DNA from: Toxorhynchites rutilus septentrionalis | Lineage: Eukaryota > Arthropoda > Insecta > Diptera > Culicidae | Assembly (NCBI RefSeq): GCF_029784135.1 | Contig: NC_073745.1 | Coordinates: forward strand, 60,141,218-60,205,217 | Reading direction: 5' to 3' | DNA length: 64,000 nt | In this document: positions 54,800 through 64,000 of the stretch, piece after piece | Layout of the letters: the number at the start of each line of letters is the position of its first letter | How positions within the stretch are numbered: position 1 is the first letter of the stretch | Program-made: the position numbers and the translations under genes | The notes under the pieces: generated by a model | What the model was told of the DNA's origin: nothing | Database searches by the model: none | The model's input: the letters and a program-made list of their open reading frames with translations, nothing else

Positions 54800-56111
54800 A
54801 GTTATCTACGATCATTGGATGTTAGATTAAAATATAGCCAAACTGACAAAATTTGCTCCGCACTCAAAGGGTTAACAAGTGCCAAGTCTCCCACACTGAA
54901 GAACACTTTTTGAACTTTTGAAACTTCCTCCTTCAGGATACCGAGAAAGAGTATCCGCGATCGTATTGTAGGCTCCCCGGCAATATTCAACATGGTAATC
55001 GTAAACTCTGAAATTGAGAGTTTGATTCTCTTCGCCTTCACGATAGTTGAAAATTTCCTGGAGAAGATAATAGGCTTCTTGTAGCTCATATGGAGAACAA
55101 TGTTAGGGTTCATGACAAGAAGCATTCATTAGCTCCGCAAACCTTCCAATTATCTGGGGCCAAGTCAGATCATGGCAATATGTTCGATGGTATATGTTCG
55201 ACAAAGTCTGGATAGCTCTCTCATTATCCGTTCGACAGGGTTGGCTTGCGAGTGTCTTACACAGGTGTGTACGAATTTAATGTCATTTATTTTGCAGTTC
55301 ATCGTCCTTACATTTGAGCTCCCACACAAGATCACACAAGTTTACTTCGGGTTTCCCATTGTTTCTCATGTACGTCTCTATACGGCGTCACAGAACGAGC
55401 GCAGTTGGCCGCTGAATTCCAAACAAGGAGACATACTTGGTGAACACACCTAAAATTACTAGAATATGTTTGACTCCCGATGTCCCTGCTGGCAAAGGCG
55501 CGTATAGATCCGATGAAATGATTTGATTCTTCCTTTTGTGGTTATATACTGCGAAAGGCGTCGGCTTATTCGAAATTAGCATTTTTCGACAGTTGGTAAA
55601 TCAGGATTTGTTTCACAAATACATTTATGTCCTTACGCATTCCCTTCCGATAGTACGAGGATTTCACTGTTTTGTATGTCTTGAAGATACCAAAGTGCCC
55701 TTTCCCATCATGGAAATAGCTCAGGGTATTGGTCACCATGGACTGCGGAACTCTCATCCTCCAGGAGACATCCCCGCTCATTCGCACGTAGATTATCTCA
55801 TTTTGCATTTGATAAGAACTTTTTTCTCATTGAATTTTGCCGTCTTGACATATCCGTCGATGGAGGTTTATTATCTTATCTTCTTCTTGTAACTTTTGCA
55901 GATTAATGAACACATCTTGAAACTCTCGCTCTGATCTGTCTATTTTGCTGGCAATACGCCCAACGTCAACTCTGCGGCAATATTCAAAATCGTGATCGTA
56001 TTGTTGAAGAAAGAATACCCATCGAGTCAGTCGGCCGTTGAGTAGTTTGCATTGTTTGCGAAATTGTAGCGCTTTATGGTCGGTAACTACGTTTACTGGC
56101 CGCCCTAGGAG
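54800..56111 (-). pseudogene. Ty3/Gypsy relic, 3' part: end of RNase H and integrase
   Basis: Reading from 56111 down: the last part of RNase H (TDHKALQ, then RLTRWVFFLQQYD), then an integrase with zinc-finger histidines HDGKGH near 55705 and core segments IISSDLY and GVKHILVIL, and QANPVERIMREL near the third acidic residue. The two zinc-binding Cys appear replaced (ILIY) and the second core Asp is Gly (ILGVF), with many stops. From about 55080 to 54870 a further segment, EYCRG and TIADTLSRYPEG, is again an RNase H tail, out of place after the integrase. It belongs with 60986-62540, from which it is separated by the hAT-type insertion. Confidence 0.85.
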
Positions 56112-56239
56112 CAGAGCTGCAATCCATCACCGTCAATGTCACAAAAAAAACTGACCATAGTCACTCAATTCCTCTCACGGTACGTGAGATCCAAATATTC
56201 AGTAGTGATACTCACTTTTTTGTTTCTGACACCTAACCA

Positions 56240-56992
56240 AATGTAACTAGTCTTGGCGTAATGTAACTAGTCTTGGCGTAAAAATTCAAAATAACCTGGA
56301 ATGGGATGCGTTTATTTTGAAGCAATGCGGACAAATTTATGGATGCCTAAGATCCCTAGGTTTGAAAACCAAGTTTTTAAATTTGTCAACTAAGCTCACA
56401 TTATTTAAAAGTTTGATTTACCCTCATTTTTTATCCTGCGATTTCATACTCTCCCAAGCTTCTGCATATGCCCGAGGTCGTTTGAAAGTTGCACTGAACT
56501 GCTGTATAAGATATGTTTATAATCTCAACCGGTATTCAAACGTGACTCATTTACAACACACTTTACTAGGCTGCTCATTTGAAAAATTTACCAAAATGAG
56601 GACTGTTCATTTAATATATCGACTAATAAAAACACAACAACCAACTTACTTATTCAACAAACTTGTTCCTCTGAGATCGCAAAGAGGGAAAAAATTCGCT
56701 ATTCAACGATGCAGAACGTCACATTACTCGGATTCGATTTTTGTAAGAGGTATTAGTTATTGGAATGCTTTACCGCATGAGCTACAAACAATGACTTCAA
56801 TTAAGAGTTTTAATAGAGGTTGTTTAGAGCATTTTTGCCAGTGAATAAGAAATGTTTTTGTCAGTCAATTAGGGATGTTTTTGAGAATGACGCACTTCAT
56901 TAATCACCATATTGTATCTTGAACATAAAAGACAAATGTCTTAAGTTTGTGAGAATAAACAATAACAATAACAATAACAATAACAAATGACG
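56240..56992 (+). pseudogene. non-LTR retrotransposon 3' end with (AATAAC)n tail
   Basis: The frame 56269-56844 starts LGVKIQNNLEWDAF, continues CLRSLGLKTKFLNLSTKL, YPHFLSCDFILSQAS, RLKVALNCCIRYVYNLNR and ends HFCQ; this is the region behind the reverse transcriptase of I/Jockey/R1-type elements. The catalytic domain is missing. An ATGTAACTAGTCTTGGCGTA segment is duplicated in tandem at the 5' break (56240-56280). The 3' end carries an AATAAACAATAAC repeat tail (56955-56985). The frame of 175 codons is unbroken, so it is not very old. It lies inside the hAT-type insertion. Confidence 0.83.
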
Positions 56993-57593
56993 GTTGGTTC
57001 CAATGCCTCTCACTGCCGATCGCTCTGTTTTCAACTTTACGTTACGAGAGCGGTGATTGTGGCGTATGATGGTAGTAGAAATGTGAGTGATCAGACAGTT
57101 CCAATCATTTTTGACAATCGCGACGGTTGTTTAAATTAGTTTGTTGAAGTAGAAGTTGTTGTTGTTGTTAGAGGTGTCTAAATTTTTCGTTTATTCGATT
57201 ATCGATTAATCGTGGGGCCAATATTCGATTCATTTGAACAATTGTCTTTCAGAATTCGATTAACCGAGCGAATATTCATTTCTTGTAGTCAAAATGGACA
57301 GACATTTTTAATAAAAAATATTATGATGTCAGAATTTTAAAAGTTACATTAAATATAATTTTAAAATAAACATGGTTTTTGAACGAAATGGTATTTAAGT
57401 ATATTGATAAATTTACCATTTCTTAATTATTTGCGAACCATGAAAACGATCCGATTGAAAACCGACAAGGCGTGTTTTTTTATTTAGAGTTAATAATTAC
57501 CAGAACTACGAAAGTTTAGTTAATAAACGTGAGATGAACACAAAAATTTTATTTTTTCATAAAAGAAAGAAAATTGCGATCTCAAAGAATCGC

Positions 57594-58339
57594 TCAAAAA
57601 TCATCCACTTCCATTGAGGCTTTATTGAGAAACTTCTTATACAGTGCACTGCGCCACAAACTGCGCCACAAACACTTCCAGATGGAATATATGTTTGCTT
57701 CCTTGCTGCATCCATGCCCGGAAAAATTCAACGTTTGCGTCTTCAGACTCATATCGCATTTTTTAATCAGATTCGGTACCAATCCACAGATTATAAAATT
57801 TGATAGAACGCCTTGTGATAGCAGCTGGTACACCTGTTCCCCCACCACTTCCAACTTCTGTGGAGTTTGTTCGAGGGAAATCTGATTGGCGTTTTCTCGA
57901 TGGAATATTGGCCAGTCGATTTCCGGCTCCTCTTAGTTGACCGTGAACGGTTAGTGTTGTACCTTGCAAGCTTCCAGCATAAGGATAGCATAATTTTTTT
58001 CGCTAGCTCCGAAGGAATGTGCTGAAATGCAAATAGTGTTGTTACATTCAAGAAACGAACAAATGACAATGTTACATTTAAAATTTTAAGAATATCCTCC
58101 TAAGATAGAGCCGGCACTTTTATTCCCAAGCAACGACTCCTAACCGCGGGAATAACCCGTGAAGTAGAATTGGCGCACAAAATCAATCTGCACGTAGACA
58201 AATACTTTTCAATGGTTCTTCTCAGCGCATCCTGAGTATCTCCCTGGTGGCAAATATTAATCAGATGCGTAACTTGCGTTTTGTGGTAGTCCAGTTTGGA
58301 CAGCTGGCGCGGTAGGTAGCGGTCAACCCAGAGAGTCAT
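57594..58339 (-). pseudogene. RFC3: RFC3 (clamp-loader small subunit) fragment with internal deletion
   Basis: RFC3 is a subunit of replication factor C, the ATPase that loads the PCNA clamp on DNA in the nucleus. Reading from an ATG at 58337-58339: MTLWVDRYLPRQLSKLDYHK, HLINICHQGD, then directly DALRRTIEKYLSTCRLILC, NSTSRVIPAVRSRCLGIKVP, EDILKILN, an intron-like 54 bp, IPSELAK, ILMLEACKVQ in a shifted frame, EPEIDWPIF, LEQTPQKLEVVGEQVYQLLSQ, and ALYKKFLNKASMEVDDF with a stop at 57594. About 100 residues, including the Walker A and B ATPase motifs, are deleted after CHQGD. Stops and shifts make it non-functional. The retained intron shows a DNA-level copy, not a retrocopy. Confidence 0.93.
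58022..58075 (-). other. retained 54-bp intron in the RFC3 fragment
   Basis: On the minus strand the segment begins GTAACATTG and ends ACTATTTGCATTTCAG, a good acceptor, and lies between EDILKILN and HIPSELAK of the RFC3 match. Its size is typical of short insect introns. Confidence 0.75.
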
Positions 58340-58440
58340 TGTATACAAAAATATTTGATGAATAATGTATACAAAAATCCTTGGTGACTTTTTGTTTTCG
58401 TGTTGGCTTTTGTCAGAATAAATGTCCTCACCTCCAGAGA

Positions 58441-58508
58441 TGCCATTTATACACATCAACGTTTCAGATTTCGTCAAAAATCTGAAACGTTGATGTGTAT
58501 AAATGGCA
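58441..58508. repeat. perfect 31-bp inverted repeat with a 6-base loop
   Basis: The left arm 58441-58471 (starting TGCCATTTATACACATC) and right arm 58478-58508 are exact reverse complements, separated by CGTCAA. It lies 102 bp upstream of the RFC3 fragment start. The stem is long and perfect enough to give an RNA hairpin or a DNA cruciform. Confidence 0.95.
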
Positions 58509-60400
58509 GATATTTTTGTAACTGCGAGAATAGCAAAGTAATGTATGAAAAAAGGGGTTTTAGCGCAGGGAATCAAGTTATAAAGAGAAGAAATACCATA
58601 TCCCTGCAGTCTGCAACTGAAAATATAAGTATGCAACAGGATAGACAGGATTGTGTCGAACGGGTTTCAAAATAAGTACTAAGTACTAATACGAATGACA
58701 TGTGTAATACTACGTAGAGTTGGCGAAGTGCCACTAAAAACGTTAAGGCCATCTGAAAAGATGAAAAGAAAATACATGTCTGAAAATACAAAATTCTTCA
58801 AATTGTAATTAAAATGAAACTGTATATTTATATTGTAGCGTGCAGAACTCCCAGCTACGGTTTCGCCACTGTTCCGGGGATTCTTTAAAGGCGAGTGGCT
58901 TAAGCGCCACCTCTAAGAGGACCACTCGCGCGAGATTTGCCCGGCAAAGGACCAGTCTTATAACTAGCCTCTGAAAATGGTTGAAGAATCGCTCGAACAG
59001 TGACTCTTTCCCCAAGTGTTTCCCAATAACGTTCCTATGACTTTTTGGCCGCCACCAAAGAGATCTGGAGGAAATCCGCAGATCTACCCGGGGAAAAGAA
59101 AACAATCAACTACCTTGCTGTCCACTTATCACCTCTCGCTTCAGGCGCAAAAGTGAAACTCCAACGTAAATCCAAACATGTAAATTCAACAATTATAGTA
59201 TACCCGATACGAGACGCAAAACGGTTTCTCCAAACGAAAATTAACACAAATACATATATCTCATATAAACATTTATTCCTAACTATTTAACACAATACTT
59301 TCCCAATCCTAATGTATACCCTAATGTGTCCCTCGTGCGTCTCCATGAATTGAACAGTATTGTTTATTCTTCCTAAACGTCTTCTTTTTTCTCGGTGGTC
59401 ACTGCATCATCATTTACCGTTCAATAAGAAATACCCACCCACATGCGCATGTTATAACGGGTTAGGGTACTCACGGTTTGAATTCAAACTGGCTCTGCCC
59501 GGAGTGCTGTTATAGCGTAGCACTCCCTTCCGACGGAAATGGCTTTGTCGGGAACTTTGACTCCAGATCGTGGGGTCAGCAGTGCGTCACGTTGTCCTCT
59601 GCGGTGTGCCGAGCCTCGAAGGATGTGTTGGTTCTCAGGAAATCAACCCTAAATAAACCGCCGTCGAACGGCTGTTCGACGCTATAAGTTTGGCTTTATA
59701 GTTTCAAAGTAAAGCTGATTTTTTTACCTTTTGGAGCTTTATTTCAAAGCACAGACACTTAACGAAACCTTGGTAAATTTGAATTTCTTCGTTAATTTAC
59801 ACAGCAACAACTATTACACATTTTAAAGAAACCGTTTAACACAGAAACCTACTTCAAAAACACACCGCGACGCGATTTCAAAATCGCACTCCTGCCTCTT
59901 CCACAGATTGGGTCAAAGTGAACGAGCAAAAAGTATGACGGTTGCTTCAAACAATTAACCCTTTCCTCCAGGAGAACAATATTTGCCGAAGCCAATAAGG
60001 TTCTTTTTGAACCGCGAATTTCCCCAGACCCCCAGTCCTACAGCTAAACAAGTCATAATTGTCCGCTCTTTGTTTCAAGGTTGAGTCAGCTAATTCTCGC
60101 GATTCTTCCACGAAACCTGGCTTCTTTATTTTCCTCGCGCATGAGTGACCACTTAAGCTAGCGTCGCTTAAGCCACTCGCTCTTGTATTGGTGTGGCGGA
60201 ACATGAGCTTTGCCTCGCTCTTAGATGTTGTGTTGTGTACAACAGCACAACGATTTCATGCAAGTTATGAATATCGTCGTGTGCAATGATCGACGGGAAA
60301 AAGTCTGTTTCATTTGTACTGAGTACTTATGTTTCAGCAGAAGTTTGGCAAGTGTGATTTAAATATTTTAATTATATTAACATAATAATTCCTCCAACCA
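58509..60400. other. unassigned interior of the hAT-type insertion
   Basis: No protein is recognised. 58895-58940 (GCGAGTGGCTTAAGCG and CCACTCGCGCG) has an inverted relative at 60138-60185 (GCTTAAGCCACTCGC), so 58830-60240 may be bounded by imperfect inverted repeats, or two LTR-like fragments in opposite directions. A TGTAGCG start at 58832 could be an LTR end, but a matching second LTR is missing. Confidence 0.35.
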
Positions 60401-60401
60401 A

Positions 60402-60489
<88 letters not shown>

Positions 60490-60522
60490 AAATAAATAAA
60501 TAAATAAATGAAATAAATAAAT
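60401..60522. repeat. (AAAT)n microsatellite, ~122 bp
   Basis: About thirty ATAA units with one break (ATAATAAAT near 60487) and a GAAATAAATAAAT end. Possibly grown from the tail of a retroelement; no element body is recognised beside it. Confidence 0.95.
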
Positions 60523-60977
60523 CTACCAAAAGTGGGTGAATAAATATATAAATAAATTAACTAGAAAGTAAGTGTATGTACAATATTGAAAATAATTACA
60601 TTACACTTAACAGAATATTTACAAGAAATGTTAAACACTACAATACACAAATGTACACCTGTTACAATATCTGGCATCCCTGGTCGTGAAGAACGAACAC
60701 AAAGAGGCGAATGTTATGAATATCGCCAAACACCAAACCATCAGCTAGACTTTTGAGTGTCGCACTATTCTGACATTTCAGCAACAGGACACTCACCAAG
60801 GAGCTCGAATTTCTGCTGTCAAGTAGAAGCTCACCATGTGTTAGTGTTGTGATAATACTCTTCTCTCACTATTGGACTGGCTTTGGGATGGTCACCAAAG
60901 ATAATCGTAGTACAAAATTTGTTGATTATCTTTGTGTGAGTACCATCACTTGATTCTCACGACAAATCGCAGCTCTG
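60523..60977. other. right end region of the hAT-type insertion
   Basis: No coding similarity. The last ~60 bp contain GTGAGTACCATCACTTGATTC, which mirrors AGTGATACTCAC near the left end (56203-56214), as expected for hAT subterminal sequence. Confidence 0.5.
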
Positions 60978-60985
60978 CCTAGGAG

Positions 60986-62000
60986 GTATTACCTCCATTT
61001 ATCTAGTGCGCAGACTATAGCTAAAGCTTCCAGTTCTGTCACGGTATAATTAGCCTCTGATGCATAAGAGATGACGCGGAAATTCCCTTGGTTGTCTTTT
61101 TGATACAATACACCTCCAATCCCCCTCAACGAAGTATCCGTCTGAACATGGAATATTTGGTCTTGGTTAGGGTATCGTAACATCGTATAGTCGAGGAAGA
61201 GTTCCTTCAAATTCCTAAACGCACTCTGTTGATCGTATTACCACGTCCAATGTTGACTCGTTCGCAATAAATCGTAGAGTGTTCGAGCTATCATTGCAAA
61301 ATTGAGCGCGAATCTCGCTACATAGCTCACCAAACCAAGGTAACTTCAAAAAAGCACTTACCGAGGTAGGGGTAGGATAGTTGTTGATGGCTAAGGTCTT
61401 TTCGGGATCAATTGATATCTCTTTCTATTCCAATCATATGTCCTAGGAAAACCTCTTGACCTTGGAAAAATTACAATTTGGTGCTACTGACTTTAAGCCC
61501 AGCATGTCTCACACGACAGAATAATCCTGATATGTCTCAAATATTCCTCGAACGTGGTAGATTGAACCAATAAATCATTCAAATATTTTTCCGTGAACTC
61601 TAGGATCACTGGTCCCAGAATAAGATCCATGGGCCATGAAAAACTTGCAAACTGCAGTATTTAATCCAAATGGTAGGACATTGAAAACGTTTGTTTTTAA
61701 ATCATACATAAATCTGGTGTATTTCCGTTGTTCCGACATAATAAGGATCTGTCAGTACGAATCGGTCAAGTCAATAGATGAAAAATAACCTTGGAAGTTC
61801 TGGAGAATTTCTTGTATGTTCGGCAGCTCTTCATAGTCATTCACCAGTACTTTATTCAGTCTACGGCATCCAAACATACTCTAACGTCGCCGTTTTTCTT
61901 GATCGCAGTTACTAGTGGGTTGGACTTCTGGATACCACACCCCACTGCTCCATTTGGGCTTGTTTTTCAGCCACTTGTGATTTCCGAGAAAATGGTATTG
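60986..62000 (-). pseudogene. Ty3/Gypsy relic: reverse transcriptase and first part of RNase H
   Basis: Reading from about 62000 down in shifting frames: RT segments PLVTAIKKNGDVRVCLDA, YTRFMYDLK, LPFGLNTAV, LEFTEKYLNDLLVQS and FLGHMIG (the YLND segment sits where YVDD or YIDD catalytic residues are expected), then RNase H MKELFLDYTMLRYP, FHVQTDTSLRGIGGVLYQKD and NYTVTELEALAIVCALDKWR. At least ten stops or shifts are visible in RT. At 60986 the match stops at the hAT target site and resumes at 56103, so one Gypsy copy was cut in two. Gag was not found. Confidence 0.88.
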
Positions 62001-62540
62001 GGATTTTTTTTTACCGGAAGGGTTGTTGATCGGTAACCAAAATCATGTGAAAATATTCGTTCGTTAAGTCCGGCTTCTGTTCCGAGAATTTTTTGCGAAT
62101 TCGTACAGTAGTTGCTTCCAATAATGAGTCTCTTCGGTAGGTAGTTGAACTTCAACATCATTTTAATATTTATGCGTCTCATCCTCTTCGTTATTGTTGT
62201 AATCGATCATTGCTTCACAAACTGATATGAGTTCAATACAGGCCCACGTCTTGGTGGCCATTTTGACGTCCACTCAGAACGTAACATCTTTATGTTTAAT
62301 TCTATGTCTCTTTTCATCCAGGTGTATCCAAACTTTATATTCTTCCAAAAAACACTACCGAGAATCATTCGGTTCACCAACTCCTTAACAATAACGAATG
62401 GTACGTCTATCCATTGGTCCTTAAATTTGATCGCCTTCGGCCGATTTCCATAGTTAAATTTATTCCCAATTATTTTGAAACCAGTACTGGTACTAAGGCC
62501 AAAAAACGCTATGGAAAGTTTTGTAATAAAAATCCGCAAT
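62001..62540 (-). pseudogene. Ty3/Gypsy relic: protease-to-RT region
   Basis: The frame 62207-62539 contains IDVPFVIVKELVNRMILGSVFWKN, which resembles the C-terminal half of retropepsin-like domains (ILG near the flap-distal hydrophobic-Gly) in Gypsy elements; the catalytic DSG is not seen. 61967-62182 links it to the RT with LNERIFSHDFGYR. No LTR or gag is recognised beyond 62540. Confidence 0.65.
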
Positions 62541-64000
62541 CGTTAATTTGAAACAGTTTTCAGCGGGAAATTTCAAAACGTAGCTTCGGAGTGAAGATGA
62601 TCAATCTATATTGTTCATGATTTTCTATTGTGAAATGAACAAAAATTTATAGAAAATCATTGATTTTTTCACCAACATGGGTTTGAGGATACAAAAACCT
62701 AATTGAATCCACCTAGAGGTGTGGTCATGCCTTTCCATATCTCGATCTAAAATTTATCTGCGGTTTATCCAAAAATCATTCGAGTTATCCTAATGTGGCC
62801 AAAAACTCTTGAAAAGGTCACCAATGAGCTAGTTTTGACAAACCAAGAAGTTCGATATATAATATGATGGGATTCGGTTATGGTTATTCGCGGTGCTTAG
62901 GAGTTTAAAATTTAATTGCATATACCTCTGGAAATTTATGTTTGTTTTCAGTAGTATGCTTGAGCAAATTCACCCCGGTGATCAATTTGTCCCCGGATGA
63001 CGGTATATCGAAAGTCATAATTTTTTTTCAGAATCATAGCCTGATATTCTACTGCCTGATTCGAATACGATGTTCCATGGACTTTCTAGGAGAAATAACA
63101 ATTATATTGTTAAAAACATACTCAGAAATTGAATTTAATATTGAAAATGTTCATACCTCATAACAACAACCCCTTCGAAATTTTGACGTAGGGCTACGCC
63201 TTTCGGGAACATATTGGGGGTACAAATTGAAAAACCAAAATCGATCGCATCGTGAAAAATGTCCAATTTCAGACGCTTATTGTTTAATCGTTTCATGATG
63301 GATTGATGCGATTTTTGCGTCAATCGATTTCGGCACTTCATAACAATTTTTCACATTGAATAAAATAATACATGTCATGAAAATAACTATCGAACGATTA
63401 AAAATCTCAACTGTTATCCAAACGGAAATACCTCATTCTGATTGGTTGAAATCGAAGATACAAGCTTTCTCTTGTACAATTTCTCAGTCATTTTCTGAAA
63501 GATTCACGAGAGTTTTGCATCAATCATTTTGAACACTCACTGTGAATGAATGCATAAAATAATTTATTTTATGAAACTACAGACTGCAAAACGCATTTGG
63601 CCTCCCATTTTTATGTATATGGATAGAAGATATAGGAGTGCGTTATTTCGCCCGAAAGTCCCTCTCCAGGGCCACCAAATTTTTATCAAAGAGTTTTTAA
63701 CGATGTAATTTTTGAAACATATCCAAAATCAGCATGCAACAGATGGTCTAAAGGTATCCTACGTCAACTATGCGGACGTGTCTCGGACACAACCCTCCTG
63801 TTACTTTTTTTTTAGAAAATGATTTGGTTTCCTAGAGTTTGAAGGGCTAGTGAAACGTCGTTGACTGCACAAAAATCTAATTTAAAAAAAAATAATGAAA
63901 TTTCGAGCATTGTATCTTTTTTGGAAAAAGTGTTACATGTAATCAATTCTTTATGAGTAACTATACAATTACTATTATTTTTCTTAAGGGTAAAATTCTC
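62541..64000. other. dispersed repeat debris, no gene
   Basis: 63185-63200 (GACGTAGGGCTACGCC) and 63757-63767 (TCCTACGTCAA) are members of the palindrome-bearing repeat group. 63630-63650 has AGAAGATATAGGAGTGCGTT as in the CTGACCCGGC repeat (11690-11710 and 41780 reverse). 62690-62740 (CCACCTAGAGGTGTGG) carries a short palindrome. No frame has similarity. Confidence 0.45.

Larger units (their letters stand above)
56112..60977. mobile_element. hAT-type insertion, 4866 bp, carrying a host gene fragment
   Basis: Both ends start CAGAGCTGC (left CAGAGCTGCAATCC, right on the other strand CAGAGCTGCGATTTG). CCTAGGAG is repeated exactly outside both ends (56104-56111, 60978-60985), an 8-bp duplication typical of hAT elements. 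Removing the segment and one CCTAGGAG rejoins the Gypsy RNase H frame exactly. ACTCAC or CTCTCAC motifs are frequent near both ends (56190-56215, 57000-57012, 60945-60955 reverse). No hAT transposase is recognised. The interior holds a non-LTR 3' end, an RFC3 gene fragment, a perfect hairpin, an ATTCGATTAATCG-rich segment (57190-57270) and an AAAT microsatellite. Confidence 0.88.

Noticed and set aside
57569..57885. Plus-strand frame at 57574-57885
   Set aside because: It is antisense to the RFC3 fragment, whose minus-strand reading matches a known protein.
58832..60240. Possible LTR pair or solo LTR starting TGTAGCG
   Set aside because: No second direct copy and no flanking duplication were found; the ends are at best imperfect inverted repeats.

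Overview
The window looks like a piece of a mosquito chromosome, most likely Aedes or another culicine. It is AT-rich, has very few coding regions, and is packed with nested transposable elements. Typical insect or mosquito families are present: an ITmD37E element, Tc1 and mariner elements, piggyBac-like TTAA elements, a tRNA-derived SINE, a Ty3/Gypsy relic and hAT-type elements. A quasi-palindrome, GACGTAGGACTACGTC, recurs through many of the repeats. The species call is inference from repeat content. There are no bacterial genes, operons, rRNA genes or CRISPR arrays.

Only one credible protein-coding exon of a living gene is seen: 52574-52833 (+). It encodes a Ser/Leu/Asn/His-rich N-terminus starting at two tandem Met codons, has a good acceptor upstream (52501-52502) and a strong GTGAGT donor at 52834. 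The product is not recognised. TE-poor, GC-richer islands (about 6.9-8.6, 16.5-17.5, 25.6-27.7, 38.6-40.8 and 51.0-52.5 kb) stand between the transposon clusters. They are plausible regulatory or intronic islands, but no gene is shown in them.

Layout: 0-4 kb, a degenerate repeat array and a 2.8-kb Harbinger-like element (1083-3912). 4-7 kb, repeats and a mariner C-terminal relic. 9.8-13.4 kb, a composite repeat, a CTGACCCGGC repeat and a MITE. 17.6-24.2 kb, a candidate hAT-like element holding a TTAA element, a TA MITE and an IR/DR-type Tc1 element (20250-21843). 24251-25545, a nearly intact ITmD37E element. 30.4-31.3 kb, a hAT MITE. 31.6-32.2 kb, a Tc1 relic with a GT-AG intron-like interruption. 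33711-35452, a pogo/Tigger-like element. 35639-38549, a piggyBac-like element with a SINE (perfect 12-bp target duplication) nested in it. 40.8-42.2 kb, another CTGACCCGGC repeat. 43.0-44.5 kb, a TTAA MITE and a second SINE.

45.6-47.6 kb holds broken histone genes: a divergent H2A/H2B pair in which both start codons are lost, while the H2B copy keeps a perfect histone 3' stem-loop, plus a second H2A relic. From 54.8 to 62.5 kb a minus-strand Ty3/Gypsy relic is split in its RNase H region by a 4.9-kb hAT-type insertion (56112-60977) with a perfect 8-bp target duplication. That insertion carries a fragment of the host gene RFC3 (clamp-loader small subunit) that still has an intron, a perfect 31-bp hairpin and a non-LTR retrotransposon end. 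This captured-gene arrangement, the IR/DR Tc1 element, the intron-bearing Tc1 relic and the Harbinger-like element are the most interesting items.
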